From the NCBI GenBank assembly GCA_003553225.1, contig PWDW01000060.1:1-64000 (forward strand): DNA of 64,000 nucleotides. Direction: 5' to 3'. Source of the DNA: Halanaerobiaceae bacterium (GTDB lineage Bacteria; Bacillota; Halanaerobiia; Halanaerobiales; Halarsenatibacteraceae). Made by a program: the position numbers and the translations under genes. Below, in pieces: positions 34,876 to 44,700 of the stretch; positions within the stretch are counted from its first letter, which is position 1, and each line of letters opens with the position of its first letter. Under the pieces are notes generated by a model. That model was not told where the DNA came from. It did not search any database and saw only the letters and a list, made by a program, of their open reading frames with translations.

Positions 34876-35595
34876 TTACATCCTGAATTTTTCACCCAGA
34901 TAGAACTTTCTGGCCAGCTTGCTATCCGCTATTTCCCGGGAATTCCCGGATAACAGGATTTGTCCTTCATGCATAATATATGCTCTATCGGTTATGGAAA
35001 GAGTTTCCCGGACACTATGATCGGTGATTAGTACTCCCAGCCCCCTGTCTTTTAAAAACTGTATTATTTCCTGTATATCTTCAATCGCAATAGGGTCCAC
35101 CCCTGTAAAGGGCTCATCCAGAAGTATAAAATCCGGTTCTGTGGCCAGAGCTCGCGCAATTTCAACTCTTCTTCTTTCCCCTCCCGACAGCTGATATCCT
35201 ATTCTATCACGAATATGCTCTATTTGAAAATCCTGGAGGAGATTTTCCAGACTATTCTGCCGCTCTTCGGCAGTCAGATCCTGGGCCTGAAGAATGGCAA
35301 GTATATTATCCTGAACAGACATTTTCCGGAAAATAGAGGCCTCCTGAGCCAGGTAACCAATTCCTCTGCGGGCTCTTTTGTGCATGGGTAAAGAGGTCAA
35401 ATCATCTCCATCCAGAGTTACATACCCTTCATCGGGCTGAATAAGGCCCACCACCATATAAAAGGTAGTTGTTTTTCCCGCACCATTGGGACCCAGCAGC
35501 CCAACAATTTCGTTTCTCTGAACACTGAGGTCAACCTGATCCACTACCCGCTGCTTGTTATATATTTTCACCAGGGATCTGCAGTTTATGGTCAC
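34876..35595 (-). CDS. lptB: LPS export ABC transporter ATPase LptB
   Basis: This 239-aa ATPase has Walker [18 protein letters not shown] (about 35-51), signature [15 protein letters not shown] (about 137-151), Walker [16 protein letters not shown] and the switch His in ITDHSVRET. Length and the FTGVDPIA extension are typical of LptB. It powers LPS extraction by the LptFG permeases. Its GTG start overlaps the lptA stop by four bases (GTGA), so translation is coupled. Confidence 0.95.
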   Translation of the reverse strand: MTINCRSLVKIYNKQRVVDQVDLSVQRNEIVGLLGPNGAGKTTTFYMVVGLIQPDEGYVTLDGDDLTSLPMHKRARRGIGYLAQEASIFRKMSVQDNILAILQAQDLTAEERQNSLENLLQDFQIEHIRDRIGYQLSGGERRRVEIARALATEPDFILLDEPFTGVDPIAIEDIQEIIQFLKDRGLGVLITDHSVRETLSITDRAYIMHEGQILLSGNSREIADSKLARKFYLGEKFRM

Positions 35596-36257
35596 TGCTC
35601 ATCCTCTCCAGTAAAAATTAGACTGGCATTGCCCTGCAGATTAATTACTTCCTCCTGAGTATCAACATCTACCCGATCCGCAGAAAACTCCTGATTATTT
35701 CTTGTACCCTCTACCTGTTCTTCCAGCCGGGCTCTTCCGCTGGCCAGATAATAAATCAGACTTCCGGCCCGGGCAGTAAGATCCAGATGCTCAATCTCAA
35801 CTGCACCCTGCATTTTGACTATTTCCTCTCCCATACTGTAATTCATCCGGTTTCCAACGGCCCATATATCCGGTCCCCTGAACTCCAGGTCCTCATAAAT
35901 ATCCGCTGCTTCTTCACCCAGATTACCTTCCAGACGTCCTCCAGAGAGCACATAATCACCATATTCAATCCGGAGGTTTCCTTCCATCATCAGGTCTTCG
36001 GTGTCAAATAAATAATCCAGAATATCACCGAAAAAAACCATATCCCGGTATTGAAAAAAAACACTGCCCCGGGCATTAACACTTTCCTCTGATAATTTTA
36101 TTTCTTCAGCCTTTAATTCACCATCAAGGCGGGCCTGAGCTTCATTCCCGGCCAGACTGCAGATAGAAAAAACAATAAGCAGTAATGAAAAAAATCCCAG
36201 CAAAATTTTGCGATAATTTTGAATTTGGCTTCTCTCCCGATTTATAAAAAATCTCAC
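35592..36257 (-). CDS. lptA: LptA/OstA-family periplasmic LPS transport protein
   Basis: This 221-aa protein has a cytoplasmic basic start, a membrane signal segment (about 20-42) and an OstA-type beta-jellyroll (about 45-215) made of short repeated strands such as [20 protein letters not shown]. LptA-like units bridge the periplasm between the inner-membrane Lpt complex and LptD. It is encoded between lptC and lptB, the classic order, with four-base overlaps on both sides. The GTG start is supported by GGAGGG. Two other OstA-type proteins are in this window (41057-41689 and the N-terminus of 25667-27328). Confidence 0.88.
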   Translation of the reverse strand: MRFFINRERSQIQNYRKILLGFFSLLLIVFSICSLAGNEAQARLDGELKAEEIKLSEESVNARGSVFFQYRDMVFFGDILDYLFDTEDLMMEGNLRIEYGDYVLSGGRLEGNLGEEAADIYEDLEFRGPDIWAVGNRMNYSMGEEIVKMQGAVEIEHLDLTARAGSLIYYLASGRARLEEQVEGTRNNQEFSADRVDVDTQEEVINLQGNASLIFTGEDEQ

Positions 36258-36850
36258 TCTGTTCCCTCCTTAAACTTAAAATTAGCCCTTTTGTCTCCAC
36301 CTGTAATCTCCAGTTCTTCCAGTGAAGAGTCACTTTTAAACTCCCTGCCGGTCATCACAAATCTGGGGGTTTCAAAAACGAATCCTCCCCTGCCCTGCAG
36401 GGTATCATCTTCCTGATTCCAGGTTATTTTTTGTGTTTTTATAATATTATCACCATGATGTATCTCAATATCTCCTTCAATCTGTAAAAATTCTCTATCC
36501 AGATAATAATCACCACTGCCGGCCCACAGATAATATATTACATTATTTTCCCGGGTACTGTCATACACATCTATTTTTACCGGAGAAAACTGAATTTTTC
36601 CTGTTGTTCTATCTATGGAAAAATTATCGGATTCCAGAACCCATTTTCTTGTTTTGTTATCATTATATAATTCAAAACTGGTGTTTTCGAGCAGCATAAG
36701 CTCCTCAGAATGCTCCTGTTGGGGATGTCTTTCCTGTTCTTCGGAGATAAAAAAATAATCATAAAAAAGCATTACAGCTCCCCCGGCAGTTATCACTAAA
36801 ACCATTATGATTAATAATATCCGGTTAATCTTTATACCCCTGATTCTCAC
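36254..36850 (-). CDS. lptC: LptC-like LPS transport protein
   Basis: This 198-aa protein has one N-terminal membrane anchor (about 10-32) and a periplasmic OstA-like domain with DNKTRKWVLESDNFSIDR, typical of LptC, which passes LPS from LptFG to LptA. Its end overlaps lptA by four bases and its start overlaps the lpxB end by 26 bases. The GTG start at 36850 has a weak ribosome binding site; an ATG 15 codons in would cut into the anchor, so the exact start is unsure. Confidence 0.85.
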   Translation of the reverse strand: MRIRGIKINRILLIIMVLVITAGGAVMLFYDYFFISEEQERHPQQEHSEELMLLENTSFELYNDNKTRKWVLESDNFSIDRTTGKIQFSPVKIDVYDSTRENNVIYYLWAGSGDYYLDREFLQIEGDIEIHHGDNIIKTQKITWNQEDDTLQGRGGFVFETPRFVMTGREFKSDSSLEELEITGGDKRANFKFKEGTE

Positions 36851-37982
36851 CTGTAATCGCCCCTTTTTTCAATACCAGATGGGCGGTTCTTTCAACAGCC
36901 CCCTTTTTACCCAGCATGCGGGCAATCTGTTCCAGGTCATGCCTCATATTCTTCAGAAGATAAGGCTTCTGCAGATAGGAATCAACTGTTTTGAAAATTT
37001 GAGCCGGACTGACTTCTTTTTGAATAAGTTCCGGGACAATCTCCCGGGAAGAAATTAGATTGGGCAGCCCGATAAAATCAACATTCAGCAGTCTTTTACC
37101 CAGCCTGTAAGTCAAAGTACTGGTTTTATATATAATTAGCATAGGTGTTTTTAAAATAGCAGCCTCAAGAGAGGCAGTACCTGAAGCAATAATGGCAAAA
37201 TCTGCCGCCTGAAGTGCTTCCTGAGTTAAACCACGGACAACCTTCAGGACCACATTGCTATCTGTCACTAAAGGCAGAACAGCTTCTTCAGGAATATTTT
37301 CCGCCAGTGGGAGCAGTATCTGCAGCTCCTGATTTTTGTTTTTAAGGTGAACAGCAGCTTCCAGCATTGAAGGTAAAAGTCTGTTGATCTCCGCCCTCCG
37401 GCTGCCGGGCAGTAAAGCAATTGTCTTTTTTTCAGGTGAGATCTCCAGCCGGGAAAAAACATCCTGCTCCTGTTTTCTGTTAATCACATCCAGCAGGGGG
37501 TGGCCCACAAATTCTACTTCCGCTCCTGCCCTCCGGTATACATCAATCTCCATGGGGAAAACAGCGGCAATTGTGGCCTCAGTACGAGCCATCCACCGGG
37601 CCCGCCAGCGTCCCCAGACCCAGGCGGAAGGAGGAAAATAATTAACCACCGGAATATCAAGTTTGGCCCCCAGCCGGGCCATCACCATGTTAAATCCCGA
37701 ATAGTCAACCAAAAACATTACATCCGGCCGTTCTTTGCTTATATAATCTTTTAATACCCGGTAATGTTCAAGATGAACCGAAAAATTACTTACTGCTTCC
37801 TGCAGTCCTATGGAATTCATTGTGGTGGGGTCCAGTAAAATTTCAGCCCCGGCCTCTTTGAGTTTTTCAGAACCCATCCCTGAAACTTTAACCCGGGGTT
37901 TTAACTTTTTAATATATTTGATTACCCGGGCCGCATGCTGGTCCCCGGATGCTTCTCCGGCAGTAACCAGTATTTTACCCAT
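36825..37982 (-). CDS. lpxB: lipid-A-disaccharide synthase LpxB
   Basis: This 385-aa GT19 glycosyltransferase joins UDP-2,3-diacylglucosamine and lipid X to make the tetra-acyl disaccharide-1-phosphate at the inner membrane. Signatures: GEASGDQHAARVI (about 8-20), YFPPSAWVWGRWRA (about 116-129), LLPGSRRAEI (about 189-198) and ASGTASLEAAIL (about 265-276). Length matches E. coli LpxB (382). It follows lpxI directly and precedes lptC. Confidence 0.95.
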   Translation of the reverse strand: MGKILVTAGEASGDQHAARVIKYIKKLKPRVKVSGMGSEKLKEAGAEILLDPTTMNSIGLQEAVSNFSVHLEHYRVLKDYISKERPDVMFLVDYSGFNMVMARLGAKLDIPVVNYFPPSAWVWGRWRARWMARTEATIAAVFPMEIDVYRRAGAEVEFVGHPLLDVINRKQEQDVFSRLEISPEKKTIALLPGSRRAEINRLLPSMLEAAVHLKNKNQELQILLPLAENIPEEAVLPLVTDSNVVLKVVRGLTQEALQAADFAIIASGTASLEAAILKTPMLIIYKTSTLTYRLGKRLLNVDFIGLPNLISSREIVPELIQKEVSPAQIFKTVDSYLQKPYLLKNMRHDLEQIARMLGKKGAVERTAHLVLKKGAITGENQGYKD

Positions 37983-37983
37983 A

Positions 37984-38799
37984 TCATCGCTCCTTTATTT
38001 CACGGGCGGCGACTGTAATCCCTGCCTGTTCAGCTCGACTGATAAACTCTTTTTGATCCAGTAAAAAGGTTTTTTGAGCTTCCAGAATTAATCCTGAGGC
38101 CTTAATCTCAGCTAATTTTTTCACCGTCTCCAGACCTACCACCGGAAGATCAAATCTCAAATCCTGTTCCGGCCGGGTAACTTTTGCCATAACAGCCCCT
38201 GATCCACCATATTCCCCGGCCCGCAGGATAGTTTGGTCAGTCCCTTCCACAGCCTCTACAGCAAGTACAGACCTGTTTTTGACCAGGACAGTTTGCCCTA
38301 TGTCCAGTTCTCCCACTTTTTGGGCCAGAGAAAATCCATATTCCATATCCTGTTTAAGTGAATCTGAAGGCTCCCCTGTGGTAAGTATACCCCGCCCCGG
38401 AAGCAGTTTCTCCATAAAAGTGGTCTGGGGCAGTACCTCAAATCCTTTGTTTTCAAAAAAATCCATCAATTTTTTTAGAATTATTTCATTACTAAATTCG
38501 GGAAGTGAAGCCATAAGCTTCTGCATCATTAAATCGGGCTCAAAATTATTAAAAAGCCTGCTTTTCTCTACTTTACCCAGCATTATTATCTTTTTGACAT
38601 TTTTCTGCTGAAGAAAATTTATTAGCTCGCCCAGAGCTCCCAGATTAATATCTTTTATTTCAGCTGCATAATCTTTTAAACCTGAAGTCTGCTCTTCAAT
38701 TATCGGACAGGCCACCACCCTGTGACCCTTTTGAGCAGCCCTTTTGGTCCATATCCCTGGAAGCCGACCCTTTCCGGCAATTAAAACTATTTTTTCCAT
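37984..38799 (-). CDS. lpxI: UDP-2,3-diacylglucosamine pyrophosphatase LpxI
   Basis: This 271-aa protein of the former DUF1009 family hydrolyses UDP-2,3-diacylglucosamine to lipid X and UMP, replacing LpxH. Signatures are LIAGKGRLPGIWTKRA (about 5-20), the KKIIMLGKVEKS region, GILTTGEPS and GSGAVMAKVTRPEQDLRFDLPVVGLETV. The ATG at 38799 has AGGTGAT seven bases upstream; a GTG three codons earlier overlaps it. It is located between the LpxA-like and lpxB genes, the common order in organisms with LpxI. Confidence 0.93.
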   Translation of the reverse strand: MEKIVLIAGKGRLPGIWTKRAAQKGHRVVACPIIEEQTSGLKDYAAEIKDINLGALGELINFLQQKNVKKIIMLGKVEKSRLFNNFEPDLMMQKLMASLPEFSNEIILKKLMDFFENKGFEVLPQTTFMEKLLPGRGILTTGEPSDSLKQDMEYGFSLAQKVGELDIGQTVLVKNRSVLAVEAVEGTDQTILRAGEYGGSGAVMAKVTRPEQDLRFDLPVVGLETVKKLAEIKASGLILEAQKTFLLDQKEFISRAEQAGITVAAREIKER

Positions 38800-38808
38800 G
38801 ATCATCAC

Positions 38809-39642
38809 CTAATCTGATTTATTTCTTACTATTCCCAGCTGCGATTTTTTTAAAAAAGCAATAAAATGATTTATTTCCGGTCCAAAATCACTGCTGTCAA
38901 TCTGCTCCTGTATATTAGAAATAGATTCTTCAATATTATAGTTCTGGCCAGAGCGATAGACTATTTTATATAATTTTTTTACCAGTTTTCTCAAATGGGG
39001 GTCAAATTCATTACGGCGCAGCCCAATGATATTAACCTTTATTCTCAGGGGGTTATGCCCATCAACCAGCATATAAGGAGGTACATCTTTGTCCACCCGA
39101 GAATGTCCACCCACCATGGCTATTTTACCAATTCTAACCTGTTCTTTTACCGTACACAAACCGGCAATAACAGCTCTGTCTTCTACTATAACCCCGGAAC
39201 CAAAACAGACTGCATTGGAAATTATTATATTATCACCCAGCTGGCAGCCTTCTGCAATCCGGCAATAGGCCATAATAAAATTATCAGAACCAATACGGGT
39301 AACTTCATTTTTACCCCCGGTATAAATGGTAACATTTTCTCTGATAATATTATTATCACCTATCTCCAGACTAACCCCCTTATTAGTTTTTGTGTTTTGG
39401 GAATTAACCCCCAGCACAGCTCCGTGATATATATGGTTATTTTTGCCCACCGTAATATTGCCCTGTAATACAACATGAGGCCCTATTTCGGTATCAGAAC
39501 CGATCTTAACCTCTTCACCTATTATGGTATAAGGGCCAACTTTTACATTGCTGCCAATCTCGGCCTCCGGATGAATGGTGGCTGTATCATGTACATGGGC
39601 CATGTGCAGCAGGTTATCCTGTGCATTATTACTGGATTTCAC
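38809..39642 (-). CDS. LpxA-like acyltransferase paralog lacking active-site histidines
   Basis: This 277-aa left-handed beta-helix protein lies exactly where lpxA normally sits (fabZ-lpxA-lpxI-lpxB) and keeps LpxA features (ATIHPEAEIG, GSDNFIMAY, DVPPYMLVDG). Yet the four catalytic or contact histidines of LpxA are replaced: by alignment with E. coli His122/125/144/160 they read Arg128, Glu131, Gly150 and Lys166 (RIAEGC, GSGVIV, TVKEQV). It may have another acyl or sugar substrate, be a regulator, or be non-catalytic. GTG at 39642 is chosen, with AAGGAG nine bases upstream. The complete LpxA is at 24859-25650. Confidence 0.85.
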   Translation of the reverse strand: MKSSNNAQDNLLHMAHVHDTATIHPEAEIGSNVKVGPYTIIGEEVKIGSDTEIGPHVVLQGNITVGKNNHIYHGAVLGVNSQNTKTNKGVSLEIGDNNIIRENVTIYTGGKNEVTRIGSDNFIMAYCRIAEGCQLGDNIIISNAVCFGSGVIVEDRAVIAGLCTVKEQVRIGKIAMVGGHSRVDKDVPPYMLVDGHNPLRIKVNIIGLRRNEFDPHLRKLVKKLYKIVYRSGQNYNIEESISNIQEQIDSSDFGPEINHFIAFLKKSQLGIVRNKSD

Positions 39643-39664
39643 AACTATCGTCTCCTTTCCTGAT

Positions 39665-40102
39665 TTACTTATCCTGTAGTACAAAAGTTAATATTGCTTC
39701 TGCTGCCAGCTCATCCTGAACATAGCTTTGACCCTGAATGCGAGCCAGTGTTCCTCTCAGCCGCAGAAGTTCTCCTTTAATTACCAGGGTATCACCCGGA
39801 ACCACCGGACGCCGAAATTTGGCCTTATCAACTCCCGTAAAGTAGGGCACTTTACCTTCCGTATCCTCAACACTTTGATATAACAAAAAACCACCCACCT
39901 GGGCCATAGACTCCAGAATTAGCACCCCCGGCATAATTGGATGTCCGGGAAAATGGCCCTGGAAAAATTCCTCATTAATGGTCACATTTTTAATCCCGGT
40001 AACCTTCTCCTCCGGTTCAAGTTCACGGATACGATCAACCAGAAGAAAGGGATAGCGGTGAGGAATTATAGATTTAATCTCATTAATATCTAGCTTTCCC
40101 AT
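39665..40102 (-). CDS. fabZ: 3-hydroxyacyl-ACP dehydratase FabZ
   Basis: This 145-aa hot-dog-fold enzyme dehydrates (R)-3-hydroxyacyl-ACP in fatty acid elongation and competes with LpxA/LpxD for hydroxyacyl-ACP. Signatures: IPHRYPFLLVDR (about 14-25) and the active-site helix GHFPGHPIMPGVLILESMAQ (about 51-70) with catalytic His and Glu. It lies between lpxC and the LpxA-like gene, a widespread lpx arrangement. Length matches E. coli FabZ (151). Confidence 0.95.
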   Translation of the reverse strand: MGKLDINEIKSIIPHRYPFLLVDRIRELEPEEKVTGIKNVTINEEFFQGHFPGHPIMPGVLILESMAQVGGFLLYQSVEDTEGKVPYFTGVDKAKFRRPVVPGDTLVIKGELLRLRGTLARIQGQSYVQDELAAEAILTFVLQDK

Positions 40103-40130
40103 TTTTTCACTCCTCCGGTGCTAAATTAAC

Positions 40131-40982
40131 TCACCCATATAATTTATAAATCTGCTGGGCCAGTTTAACATTTAAAGAATGTCCCGATCTTACGGCCAGC
40201 AGGTGACCCTGCAGCTCCCCACACAAAGCGATATCACCTATTAGATCAAGCAGCTTATGCCGGACCGGTTCATTATCAAAACGAGAACCATTTACCGAGC
40301 TCTCACTATCATAGAGCAAAACATTATTTAGACTGCCTCCCAGAGCTATATCATTGTTATGCAGCTGCTCAATATTTTCCTTAAAACCAAATGTTCTGGC
40401 CCGGGCTAGTTTATCCACATAGGAGTCAATATTTTTTTCAAATTCCATAAATTGAGTTCCTATCTGAGGATGATCATAATCAAAAATAAAACTGGCTTTA
40501 AAACCATTATAGGGAAAAACAGCCAGAAATCTCTCCTGGTTTTCCCTAACCCACAAGGATTGCTTTATCTCAATAATATTTTTATCTGCTTTTTGGCCGG
40601 TAATTCCCGATTTTTTTAACAAATCATAAAAAGGAGCAGCACTACCATCTCCAATAGGTACCTCCGAACCTTTAAGCTCAATGATAATATTATCTATTCC
40701 CAGACCCCATAAAGCAGAAAGGAGATGCTCCACAGTAGCTGCTTTTATGAGCTTCCCTCTGTATTTTTTCCCCAGTACTGTACATCTTTCTGTTGATACT
40801 ACAGAGGTGGGAACAGCTTTTATTTTCACAGCCGGGTCTCTATCAAGTCTGTGAAAAACAATCCCCGTATCCGGGTCAGCTGGTTTAAATCTTACTTCGG
40901 TATTTTCACCTGAATGCAGTGTTTTTCCAGAATAAACCGTTTCTTTTTCTATTGTTTTTTGCTTTCCCAGGTTAACGGACAA
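40131..40982 (-). CDS. lpxC: UDP-3-O-acyl-GlcNAc deacetylase LpxC
   Basis: This 283-aa zinc enzyme carries out the committed step of lipid A synthesis. Zinc-ligand motifs are present: ATVEHLLSALWG (about 77-88, His) and RHKLLDLIGD (about 233-242, His and Asp), followed by the catalytic His in RSGHSLN (about 264-270). GKTLHSGE near the N-terminus is also family-typical. It is a little shorter than E. coli LpxC (305). It starts the fabZ-lpxA-like-lpxI-lpxB run. Confidence 0.95.
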   Translation of the reverse strand: MSVNLGKQKTIEKETVYSGKTLHSGENTEVRFKPADPDTGIVFHRLDRDPAVKIKAVPTSVVSTERCTVLGKKYRGKLIKAATVEHLLSALWGLGIDNIIIELKGSEVPIGDGSAAPFYDLLKKSGITGQKADKNIIEIKQSLWVRENQERFLAVFPYNGFKASFIFDYDHPQIGTQFMEFEKNIDSYVDKLARARTFGFKENIEQLHNNDIALGGSLNNVLLYDSESSVNGSRFDNEPVRHKLLDLIGDIALCGELQGHLLAVRSGHSLNVKLAQQIYKLYG

Positions 40983-41056
40983 TATGAATCCAGCTCCTTA
41001 AAAAATCCCATTGAATATCATTTTATACTATATCACTCCATAGGCCTATTTGCAAA

Positions 41057-41689
41057 CTATGATGAGATATCAATCTCCAGTTCAACATCACCTTCTACTT
41101 CAAACCGATCCTCTTCTGCTCCTGTAAAAAACACGGCCCTGTTTCCTCTGATCCAGTCCCCATCTTCCTCTTCAATAAATACATCCTCTGTAAGCACCAT
41201 TTGTTCTGTTTCTTCGTCAAAATCAGCCTCTCTTGATCTTAGTTTGCGCTGATCATAGTCAATTTCGACTCCATCACGGGCGGCAAAAGTTTTGGCCTCT
41301 TCATTCAGCTCCAGAAAAGGAGAACGTATAATGATTAATCTATCCTCCTGTTCACGAGTGAACTCAACATTTTCCCGGAAGATGTAGCGGTTGCTTTCCA
41401 GCAGAGCGTTTAATCGGCTGCTGGTAATATTACCATCAGCAAAAATCATTTCCACTTCCTGTTCCAGCTCAGCCTCCCTGGATTCCCGGAAATATTCTCC
41501 CCGCAGAGCAGTAATTGTCACCTCACCCCGGATAATGGTTACTCCTTCTCTCAATTCTATTCTTTCATCAAGGTAATTTAAAAAACCCGCTTTCAGCTGT
41601 ATGGTATCCTCAGCCCGTACTGTGCTCCCTGCAGCTATAAACAGGAAGATCAACAGGCCCAGCAGTATAACAGCAAATTTTTTGCTCAT
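41057..41689 (-). CDS. second LptA/OstA-like periplasmic protein
   Basis: This 210-aa protein has a signal peptide (about 5-26, ending VRAED) followed by an OstA-type jellyroll of short repeated strands with pattern VTITALRGEYF and SRLNALLESNRYIFRENVEF. It resembles LptA but is distinct from the copy beside lptB. It is encoded 30 bases after the LptF/G-LptD fusion, so it may be the bridge unit for that protein. The protein is very acidic. A general LPS-transfer role is inferred from fold and context. Confidence 0.8.
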   Translation of the reverse strand: MSKKFAVILLGLLIFLFIAAGSTVRAEDTIQLKAGFLNYLDERIELREGVTIIRGEVTITALRGEYFRESREAELEQEVEMIFADGNITSSRLNALLESNRYIFRENVEFTREQEDRLIIIRSPFLELNEEAKTFAARDGVEIDYDQRKLRSREADFDEETEQMVLTEDVFIEEEDGDWIRGNRAVFFTGAEEDRFEVEGDVELEIDISS

Positions 41690-41719
41690 TAATTAAACCT
41701 CCTTTTTTAGGATATCGGT

Positions 41720-44700
41720 CTATTCCAGAAGTTCTGTAATACCCAGATCAAAGCTCAACTCTCTATCTTCACCAAGTCCAAATTCAAAGCCATGTTCGGG
41801 CAGCAAATTTATAACATATTCGACAGTAAATTGTCTTTGGGCATGATTATAGCTAAACCACAGCTCCCGACAGTGAAAATTGCGTTTAACAACCGTTTCC
41901 AGGTCATATTCAGCTCCCCAAAACTCGTTTTTTTGGCTGTGTAAAATTTCTACATACCAGAGATCCTCAACTTCATATATAAACTGATTATCCCATTCTT
42001 TTAATTCATCCCGCAAATATTCATATTTTAAACCACTCTGGAATCTCCAGTTATAATCACTTTCATACTGGCCCTGCAGGGCAATAATTCCTTCCGGAGA
42101 AGAGGTGAAATCTCTCTCCAGACCCAGGTTCAAATTCCAGTTTTCCCTTTCCAGCTCTGAGCTTAATTCAAAACTCTGGTAGGCTGCTTTGTAAAAATCA
42201 TATTCCAGACTGCTTTCAACAGCCCAACCACCCCGTTTATAATCGGCAGCTAAAATTAAATCTTCAGGATGACGGTCTTCAATATTATATGAAGCTTCTG
42301 CTCCCAGATTTAAATGGGGCGTAACCTGGTATAGGGCCTCTCCCAGCAGAGGTAAAAATTGTCTGTTCAGAATATCATATCCTGTTTCCAGTTCTAAATC
42401 AAAATCGGATGGACTGTAATTATACGCTGCCTGAAGTTCATGTTCCCGATAAATGCGGTCAAAACCAAGAGGGCTTTCCCGGCCCAGATAATTACTGTAG
42501 AAATGATCTAATCTACCTGTAGAATTTGCCCCCCATCTGTATTCAAGACCGGTTTCTCCGGTAAAACCAAGCTGATAGGACACAGGTTTTTCTTCTCTTT
42601 CCGGAAGGCGAAAAAAATTATTGCTGATATTATAATTTGTGTTTAAATATATATTTTCAGCAGGTGAAAATCTGGTATCATATTCCAGCCCATGGACCAT
42701 TTTTTCAGCTCTTTCATCCACTCCTTCTTCCCGATAACGGCCCAGGGAAAAATGGTAAATAAAATCAAAAGGTAGATAGTGCTCATAATTTATTTCTGGC
42801 CAGCGGTAATAGGTAGTATCAGCACCATTATCAGTGCTGTTAAACTCGGGATCATATCTTTCCATAATCAACCTCAGTTCTCCGGAAGGACTTCTTCTCC
42901 TGATAAAATTATTGGTCTCCCAGCGAAAAACTGCCTCCTGTTCGGGCTCCAGGAGGTACTCTCGACCATACTGAAAATTGATCAACCAGTAATCACCCAG
43001 GTAGCGCTGATATTCAAAATCCAGCTCCAGTTCCTGTATATCATCAGCTGTTGAATCATCATAATCCTGTCCGGCAAAATCACTATGTAAGAATATCGTT
43101 TCTCTCCGCTCCTGATCACTATAATCCAGGTTTGCTCTCCCTTCAACCTCCCGGTATTCATCATATCTGGTGTATTCTGCTTCAATATCTGTATCCCATT
43201 CTTCTCCTTCGGTCAGATATGTAAAACGGGTCTGGTAATCAAACAGGCCCCTGAGATTTATTTTATTCTGCTGATTGTAAAAATAGAGATAACTTTCCCG
43301 GCCCTCTTCCCGGATAAAATAATGTTTAAACCCCGCAGCAGCACCGGTACGGGTGAAATAATCCAGATATAAACTGCCCGAATTTCCATCTTCTAAAATA
43401 TAATTGTAAATTATTTTTACAAACCAGCCCCGGCGTTCATTATAACCAACACTGGGAATAATACCTTCATCTTCTTCTTTTAGAGAAAGATAAAGATAGG
43501 GCCAGTAAAAAAGAGGCAGACTGCCGCCCAGCTCATAAAAGACAACATGCCGGGCCGTAAGATAATCCCCGGGATATATTGTAGCTTCCCGGGCCTGAAA
43601 ATAATAATGGAACACTTCTTCATCACAGCCGGACATTTTACCGGTAGTTATGTCAATTCTTAAAGGCCCTTCCAGCTCCTCTGTTTCTCCATCTTCCCGG
43701 ACCACATTTATCCGGTCTGCCTGTAAAAAAACATTTTTGTGTCGGCCCCTGATGGAGCCGCTTAATTCTATTCCCTGTTCACCATAAGTCACTTTATCAG
43801 CTTCCAGATTAAGACGCTGTTCGGCAAAAACTGAAAGGCTAAAAACAGAGCTGAAAAGAAACATAAAAATACAGCTAAAAAATAAAGTTGATTTTAATAA
43901 TTTAAAAAGGCCTCTCAGCTTATTTAGTTTTGTCTGTACCCTCTGATGTGCGGTACGGAAGTAGATCAAAACCAGACCGGCCAGGGCAAATACTATATTG
44001 GGAGTCCAGGCTGCGGCCAGAGGCGGGATCATGCCATTGCGGCCCAGCGAACGGAGCAGAGACTGCATAAAATAATATAAAAATATTATTACAATTGTAA
44101 ACACAATTCCTGCCGCCCGACTGCTGTTTTTACCCAGGCTTAAGGGAGCCCCGATGAGTATAAAAATCAGAGGTATAAAAGGGGTGGCCAGTTTAAGGTG
44201 ATAATCAACGACCAGGGAAACCACTGAAATTCCGCTTTTTTGAAATAGCTCAATCTCACTTTTCAGTTCCCGGCGGCTCATTTCCCGGGGGGTCCTCTGC
44301 CGCCCATAAAGGGAGCTTATATCCCGGGCCACCTGGATCTCCATGTCTTCAAAATCACCTGCAAGCTCGAGCTGACCATGTTCATCATAGGAATGAATAA
44401 CCCCTTCGGACAGAAACCAGATATTTTCTCTTATCTCACCCCGCTCAGCTGTGATAATTTCGGGGTACTTGCTCTGAGAACTCTTATTGAAAATAACAAT
44501 ATTAAAGACCCTGCCCAGCTCTTCATTAAACTCATTGACAAAAAACAGCCGCCCTTCAGGGCCTTCAAAAAAAACATCCTCCTGTACATCAGGAGCAGCC
44601 TGTTTTAAAATTGAGAGCCGAATAATATTCTGGGCCCGGTGATTGGCCCAGGGAACAACCCTTTCATTTAAAAGAAAGGTCAGCCCACTTACTAAAACAC

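Noticed and set aside
43780-43960. Separate LptD gene starting inside the fusion frame
   Set aside because: The only ATG at the junction falls inside the hydrophobic signal core, without a ribosome binding site; GAGAGG nearby leads to no in-frame ATG, GTG or TTG at suitable distance. A single fused product is simpler, though a rare start cannot be excluded.
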